Of a DNA stretch of 43,708 bases, positions 40,365-43,708 are shown piece by piece. Every line of letters starts with the position of its first letter. The first letter of the stretch is position 1. The translations under genes and the position numbers were made by a program. A model generated the notes under the pieces. That model was not told the origin of the DNA and did not search any database. It saw only the letters and a program-made list of their open reading frames with translations. Source of the DNA: an uncultured Oscillospiraceae bacterium (lineage in GTDB: Bacteria; Bacillota; Clostridia; Oscillospirales; Ruminococcaceae); assembly GCA_900542145.1 (NCBI GenBank), contig UQMF01000018.1:1-43708 (forward strand), read 5' to 3'.

Positions 40365-41273
40365 TTATGTGGTACGCTTCCCCGTATTATCTGCCGCGGT
40401 TTCCCGGCTGAAGTACAGGCTTGTGCCGGAGTATACTGCGTTCAGCCTGCCGAGTTCAAGCAGGCGCGAAACATGGCTACGGACGGTCTGACCTACTAGG
40501 AGGTATTGCATGAGGTACAGCCGTATGTGGTATTTCTCCAGAGCCATGGCGATGAGCTCGTCTATAGTCCGGGGCTGGGAGCACATCTCTGCGATGTCGT
40601 CTGCGACTTCCTTCACTGCGGCGGAGTTCACCTCCACAAGGGGGCGGATATCCCGGCATGGCTCGTCGTGCGACGGAATGAACAGACTGCCCTCAAATCC
40701 AGAAAGCTCCTCCAGGGAGCGCAGGTGCTGTCCGATGTCGTACACAAAGGAAATGCGATGCTTTTCCAGGGCAGAGGCGCTTATTACCGCGTCTGCCGTG
40801 AACCACACTCCGTCCCTGGTTCGGAATACCGCCTGCGCCATGTCGTGACCGTCCAGGCGCCGATATTCCAGCCCCTCCGGCATGTCCTCCGGGGAAAGCT
40901 CCGAGCACTCGCAGGGCGGCGGCAGGAGCAGCTTGCTGCACATCTCCGGGCAGGGTCTTCCGCCGTAAAGCGTTGTCGCCACAAGGAAGCTGTGCTTCAC
41001 TGCCGCCGCGCTTATTCCTGGGGCGTATACCCGGCAGCTGGTCTGATTCCTAAGCCACGCAGCGCCGCTGACGTGGTCAGTGTGGGAGTGCGTCAGGTAA
41101 AGCGCAGTCAGCTCCCAGCCCCGAGCGCGGATATGCTCCAGCGCCCTCTCCGCGCAGGTCTGGTCGCCCACGTCTATCATGCATACCTTTCCCGGGGCAT
41201 GCAGGTAGAATCCCACATTTGTGGGGGCGCTCATATACCAGGTGTGCTCACCGGCGGTCATCAGTTCAAACAT
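40365..41273 (-). CDS. MBL-fold metallohydrolase
   Basis: A 302-residue metallo-beta-lactamase fold protein. The metal motif is LYLTHSHTDHVSGA (about 57-71), with a later His in RRLDGHDMAQAVF, an Asp in WFTADAVI and a C-terminal SHDEPC. The tail (about 225-300) forms a winged-helix-like part (TIDELIAMALEKYHIRLYLMQYLLVGQTVRSHVSRLLELG), common to hydrolases acting on thioesters or nucleotides. Substrate unknown. ATG 41273 follows GGAGGG. Confidence 0.85.
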   Translation of the reverse strand: MFELMTAGEHTWYMSAPTNVGFYLHAPGKVCMIDVGDQTCAERALEHIRARGWELTALYLTHSHTDHVSGAAWLRNQTSCRVYAPGISAAAVKHSFLVATTLYGGRPCPEMCSKLLLPPPCECSELSPEDMPEGLEYRRLDGHDMAQAVFRTRDGVWFTADAVISASALEKHRISFVYDIGQHLRSLEELSGFEGSLFIPSHDEPCRDIRPLVEVNSAAVKEVADDIAEMCSQPRTIDELIAMALEKYHIRLYLMQYLLVGQTVRSHVSRLLELGRLNAVYSGTSLYFSRETAADNTGKRTT

Positions 41274-41293
41274 TTATATTCCCTCCGCTGCTG

Positions 41294-41326
41294 AAAAATG
41301 CAGCCCGGACGTTTCCGCCCGGGGCT
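41294..41326 (-). terminator. Terminator of the AI-2E family gene
   Basis: Stem CAGCCCCGGGCG (41326-41315) with CGTCCGGGCTG (41311-41301) on the minus strand, one bulge, loop GAAA, then ATTTTT. Confidence 0.75.
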
Positions 41327-41329
41327 GGG

Positions 41330-42676
41330 TCATTTCTTCTTGTTGTTCCTTGGTTTGATGTGGAATTTTTCCTTGTATTCCTCGCTGCGCTGCTTTATCA
41401 CGTCCGCAAATCCGTGCTTCTTTTCCGGAATCGGCTCCGGGGGCAGGTCTGGCTCCTCCGTCGCGTATTCCGGGGTGATGTAGCTGACGTCCTTGGCGTA
41501 TTCTGCGGTGCTCCTGGGGAGTTTGCGCTTCTTCAGGCGGTTCTCGATGAAATCCTTGAACAGCATGTAGATTACCGCGCACACCGGCACGCCCAGGAAC
41601 ATTCCTATCATGCCGAACAGTCCGCCGCCGACGAGGATAGATATAAGAATCCACACCGCAGGCAGCCCGGTGGAATCCCCGAGGATCCACGGCGCGAGGA
41701 TATTTCCGTCCACCGTCTGGAGTATCAGCACGAATATCGCGAACCACAGCGCCTGCATCGGGTCGTCAGTCAGCAGGAGAAGCAGCGCACAGGGGATAGC
41801 CCCGATGAACGGTCCAATGTAGGGAATGAGGTTGAATACGAACATGATCGCGGAAATCAGCAGCGCATAGGGAAGCCCCATGAATGTGGTGCCGACAAAG
41901 CAGAGCAGCGCCACAACGAAGGCTTCGATGATCTTTCCGATGATGGAGCCAAGGAACTTCTTGCTTGCTTCGCGGCAGACGCCGAGGAATCGCTGCGCCT
42001 TCTCAACCTTGAGGAATGCGAAGATCAGCTTCTTGGTCTGACCGATGAACATTTCCTTGCGGGCGAGAAGGTAGATGGATATAGTAAGTCCGATGATGAC
42101 ATCCTTCATCGTGTTCAGTATTGCCCATACCATTCCGGCGACGTTTCCGGCAATTCCCATCAGCTCGGAGGAATACTGCTTCCATATCTTGCCGATAAAG
42201 TCGTTGAAGTAGTCCAAGGGGTTTCCGAAGAACGCTATCATCTGGGGGTGATCCTCAAAGATATCGTTGAGCCAGTCCTTGGCGGTGGCGATGTAGCTGT
42301 CCATATTGTTGAAGATGGACACCAGGTTTTCAACCAGCTGAGGGATCACCATGATTATTATCAGGGCGAGAATCAGTACGACGAACAGCATTGTCAGCGT
42401 CAGAGCCAGTGCCCGTGCTTTTCCCCGGTTTTTTTTGTTTTCGGACGAGGACAGCTTCCGGAACATGCCTTTTTCTATCTTCATCATGAGGGGATTCAGC
42501 AGGTATGCGCAGAATATTCCTATTATTATAGGATTCACGATGGCACCGAAGGACGAAAGCTTCGACATCACGGAATCAAAGTTGAATATCACCATCACGG
42601 CTATCGCGCTGATGATCACGGCGCAGGTAGCATAGACGGCGATCGTGAGATATTTTCTGTTCCAGTTGATATTCAT
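41330..42676 (-). CDS. AI-2E family transporter (TqsA/YtvI-like permease)
   Basis: A 448-residue membrane protein of the AI-2E exporter/UPF0118 family. Eight helices can be seen, with long amphipathic cytosolic parts between the third and fourth; the family motif appears as GIPYPLLISAIMFVFNLIPYIGPFIGAIPCALLLL-like sequence (here GLPYALLISAIMFVFNLIPYIG). Relatives export autoinducer or act as Na+/H+ antiporters. The C-terminal 60 residues are a charged tail (KKRKLPRST...PEPIPEKKHGFADVIKQRSEEYKEKFHIKPRNNKKK) longer than usual. ATG 42676 follows GGGGTGA; promoter TTGACT-18-TATAAT lies upstream. Confidence 0.87.
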   Translation of the reverse strand: MNINWNRKYLTIAVYATCAVIISAIAVMVIFNFDSVMSKLSSFGAIVNPIIIGIFCAYLLNPLMMKIEKGMFRKLSSSENKKNRGKARALALTLTMLFVVLILALIIIMVIPQLVENLVSIFNNMDSYIATAKDWLNDIFEDHPQMIAFFGNPLDYFNDFIGKIWKQYSSELMGIAGNVAGMVWAILNTMKDVIIGLTISIYLLARKEMFIGQTKKLIFAFLKVEKAQRFLGVCREASKKFLGSIIGKIIEAFVVALLCFVGTTFMGLPYALLISAIMFVFNLIPYIGPFIGAIPCALLLLLTDDPMQALWFAIFVLILQTVDGNILAPWILGDSTGLPAVWILISILVGGGLFGMIGMFLGVPVCAVIYMLFKDFIENRLKKRKLPRSTAEYAKDVSYITPEYATEEPDLPPEPIPEKKHGFADVIKQRSEEYKEKFHIKPRNNKKK

Positions 42677-42709
42677 ATATTCACCCCGACAATACTGTGT
42701 AACACCCAT

Positions 42710-42739
42710 ATTATACACCATATCCGGCGGAAAAGTCAA
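42710..42739 (-). promoter_or_regulatory. Promoter of the AI-2E family gene
   Basis: On the minus strand TTGACT (42739-42734), 18 bp, TATAAT (42715-42710). Confidence 0.7.
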
Positions 42740-42752
42740 CCCCGGGCGGCTA

Positions 42753-42781
42753 TTGCAAAAAATAATAAGATGTGATATAAT
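42753..42781 (+). promoter_or_regulatory. Promoter of the sugar isomerase-like gene
   Basis: TTGCAA (42753-42758), 17 bp, TATAAT (42776-42781). Divergent from the AI-2E promoter. Confidence 0.75.
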
Positions 42782-42816
42782 CAAATAAGTGATAATATGT
42801 AGAAAAGAGGCGTATC

Positions 42817-43602
42817 ATGAAAGCAGGTGTATCGACCGCTTCGCTGTATCCGCTGCATGCAGAGGACGCATTCCGGGAGCTTGCCCGGCTGGGAGTTACC
42901 ACGGCGGAGCTTTTCGCCAACAGCACGGCGGAGGCGCGGGAGCCGGTCACGGGGATAATCCGGGATACTATGCAGGAATACGGCATGGAGGTGGTGAGCT
43001 TCCACCCGTTCTCCTCGCCGATGGAGTCCGTCTATCTCTTCTCGGAGTACGACCGGCGGATTGAAGAAATGCTGACGATGTACCGGGAATTCTTCGGCAC
43101 GATGAACCGCCTTGGCGCGAAGATATTCGTGCTTCACGGCGCGATACTCAGCAGCGGCTGCACTCCGGAGCACTATGTGAAGCAGTTCAGGCTGCTGGCG
43201 GAGGCGGCGGAGGAATACGGCGTCACCGTGGCGCAGGAGAACGTGAGCTACTGCCTTTCCGGCAGGCTGGATTTCCTCAGAATGATGAAGCGCGAGCTGG
43301 GGAAATACGCGAAATTCGTGCTGGACCTCAAGCAGTGCCGCCGCAGCCACGAGGATATCTTCGAGGTAGTCCGGGCGCTGGGGGAGGATATAATCCACTT
43401 GCACGTCAGCGACGCGAACTCCGACCGGGACTGCATGCCGATAGGGCAGGGCTGCTTTGATTTCCGGCGGCTCATGCAGGAGATGGGGCAGCTGGGCTAT
43501 TCCGGCGCTTACATGGTGGAGCTTTACCGCAGGGACTACGACGAGTATCCGCGCCTGCGTGAATCCGTGGACAGGCTCCGGGATATCGCGGACTCGCTTT
43601 GA
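42817..43602 (+). CDS. Sugar phosphate isomerase/epimerase-like TIM barrel
   Basis: A 261-residue xylose-isomerase-like TIM barrel (AP endonuclease 2 family). The N-terminal strand MKAGVSTASLYPLHAEDAFRELARLGVTTAELFANS, the metal-binding blocks ENVSYCL (Glu), FVLDLKQCRR (Asp), LHVSDANSDRDC (His) and MVELYRRDYDE (Glu near the C-terminus) are all in the expected order for such enzymes. The reaction is unknown; isomerisation of a sugar or a sugar-related lactone is common. ATG 42817 follows AGAGGCG. Monocistronic, with promoter and terminator. Confidence 0.87.
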   Translation: MKAGVSTASLYPLHAEDAFRELARLGVTTAELFANSTAEAREPVTGIIRDTMQEYGMEVVSFHPFSSPMESVYLFSEYDRRIEEMLTMYREFFGTMNRLGAKIFVLHGAILSSGCTPEHYVKQFRLLAEAAEEYGVTVAQENVSYCLSGRLDFLRMMKRELGKYAKFVLDLKQCRRSHEDIFEVVRALGEDIIHLHVSDANSDRDCMPIGQGCFDFRRLMQEMGQLGYSGAYMVELYRRDYDEYPRLRESVDRLRDIADSL

Positions 43603-43624
43603 CGGCGGAACATGATAGGATCCG

Positions 43625-43653
43625 ACAGGGACGTGGAGCGTCCCTGTTTTTTT
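43625..43653 (+). terminator. Terminator of the TIM-barrel gene
   Basis: Perfect 9-bp stem ACAGGGACG (43625-43633) with CGTCCCTGT (43639-43647), then T run. Confidence 0.9.
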
Positions 43654-43693
43654 GTTTGGCAGCAAATTATTTCTAAACTGTATCAAAAAATGC

Positions 43694-43699
43694 TTGACA
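43694..43699 (+). promoter_or_regulatory. -35 box of a promoter cut by the window end
   Basis: TTGACA at 43694-43699 with AT-rich bases after it; the -10 box would lie beyond 43708. Confidence 0.4.
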
Positions 43700-43708
43700 A
43701 TATATATA

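Noticed and set aside
41219..42775. Plus-strand open frame of 518 codons opposite the AI-2E family gene
   Set aside because: Low-complexity His/Asp/Glu-rich translation, typical of a shadow of a membrane-protein gene.
1..43708. CRISPR arrays, tRNA or rRNA genes
   Set aside because: No regularly spaced repeats and no tRNA or rRNA-like segments were seen on either strand.

Overview
The window looks like a chromosomal segment of a Clostridia member close to Ruminococcus (Oscillospiraceae). The evidence is a type I dockerin with two calcium-loop repeats on a large secreted protein, an NfnA-NfnB electron-bifurcating pair, a spoIIAA-spoIIAB-sigF sporulation operon, a DUF6935-type protein, a CD1871A-type CXXC mini-protein, strong AGGAGG ribosome sites and canonical TTGACA-17-TATAAT promoters. 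The genus is an inference; nothing here fixes the species.

Layout. 1-3.6 kb: a self-contained, translationally coupled four-gene operon (PqqD-like protein, S24/S26 peptidase, ABC exporter, nucleotidyltransferase) that resembles the tail of a peptide (RiPP) pathway but has no visible precursor or main modifying enzyme. 3.6-6 kb: an IS3-type OrfA relic, an NSS amino-acid transporter, and a 290-bp non-autonomous element with terminal inverted repeats and a TA duplication. 6-7.7 kb: a TetR regulator with a perfect operator, leading two unknown membrane proteins. 7.7-11.6 kb: a two-component system divergent from a redox module (CXXC mini-protein, membrane ferredoxin-type protein, TlpA-like lipoprotein). 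11.8-15.3 kb: four poorly known minus-strand genes, two of them lipoproteins. 15.7-17.5 kb: a small gene and a large serine recombinase. Immediately after it (17.55 kb) is a headless C-terminal GH18 fragment, so the recombinase marks the edge of an insertion or rearrangement.

18-28.5 kb: an NhaC-type antiporter, a DMT exporter, a dockerin protein split by one in-frame TAG codon, a YczE-like membrane protein with an attenuator-like leader, and a polar amino-acid ABC transporter. 28.6-32.5 kb: gapA with highly expressed codon use, a small Cys-pair protein, and nfnA-nfnB. 32.6-36.4 kb: a four-gene operon (alpha/beta hydrolase, sirtuin, zinc-ribbon protein, TPM protein). 36.4-38.6 kb: a cation:proton antiporter with a riboswitch-like leader, and an HD-domain protein, separated by a palindromic mini-repeat. 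38.7-43.7 kb: the spoIIA operon, an MBL-fold hydrolase, an AI-2E family permease and a sugar-isomerase-like TIM-barrel protein. The last bases carry the -35 box of a promoter that continues past the window.

The left 17.5 kb reads as accessory DNA and the right 26 kb mostly as core chromosome. The strongest candidates for follow-up are the antiporter leader RNA, the in-frame stop in the dockerin gene, the PqqD-peptidase-exporter-nucleotidyltransferase operon, and the recombinase/GH18 boundary.
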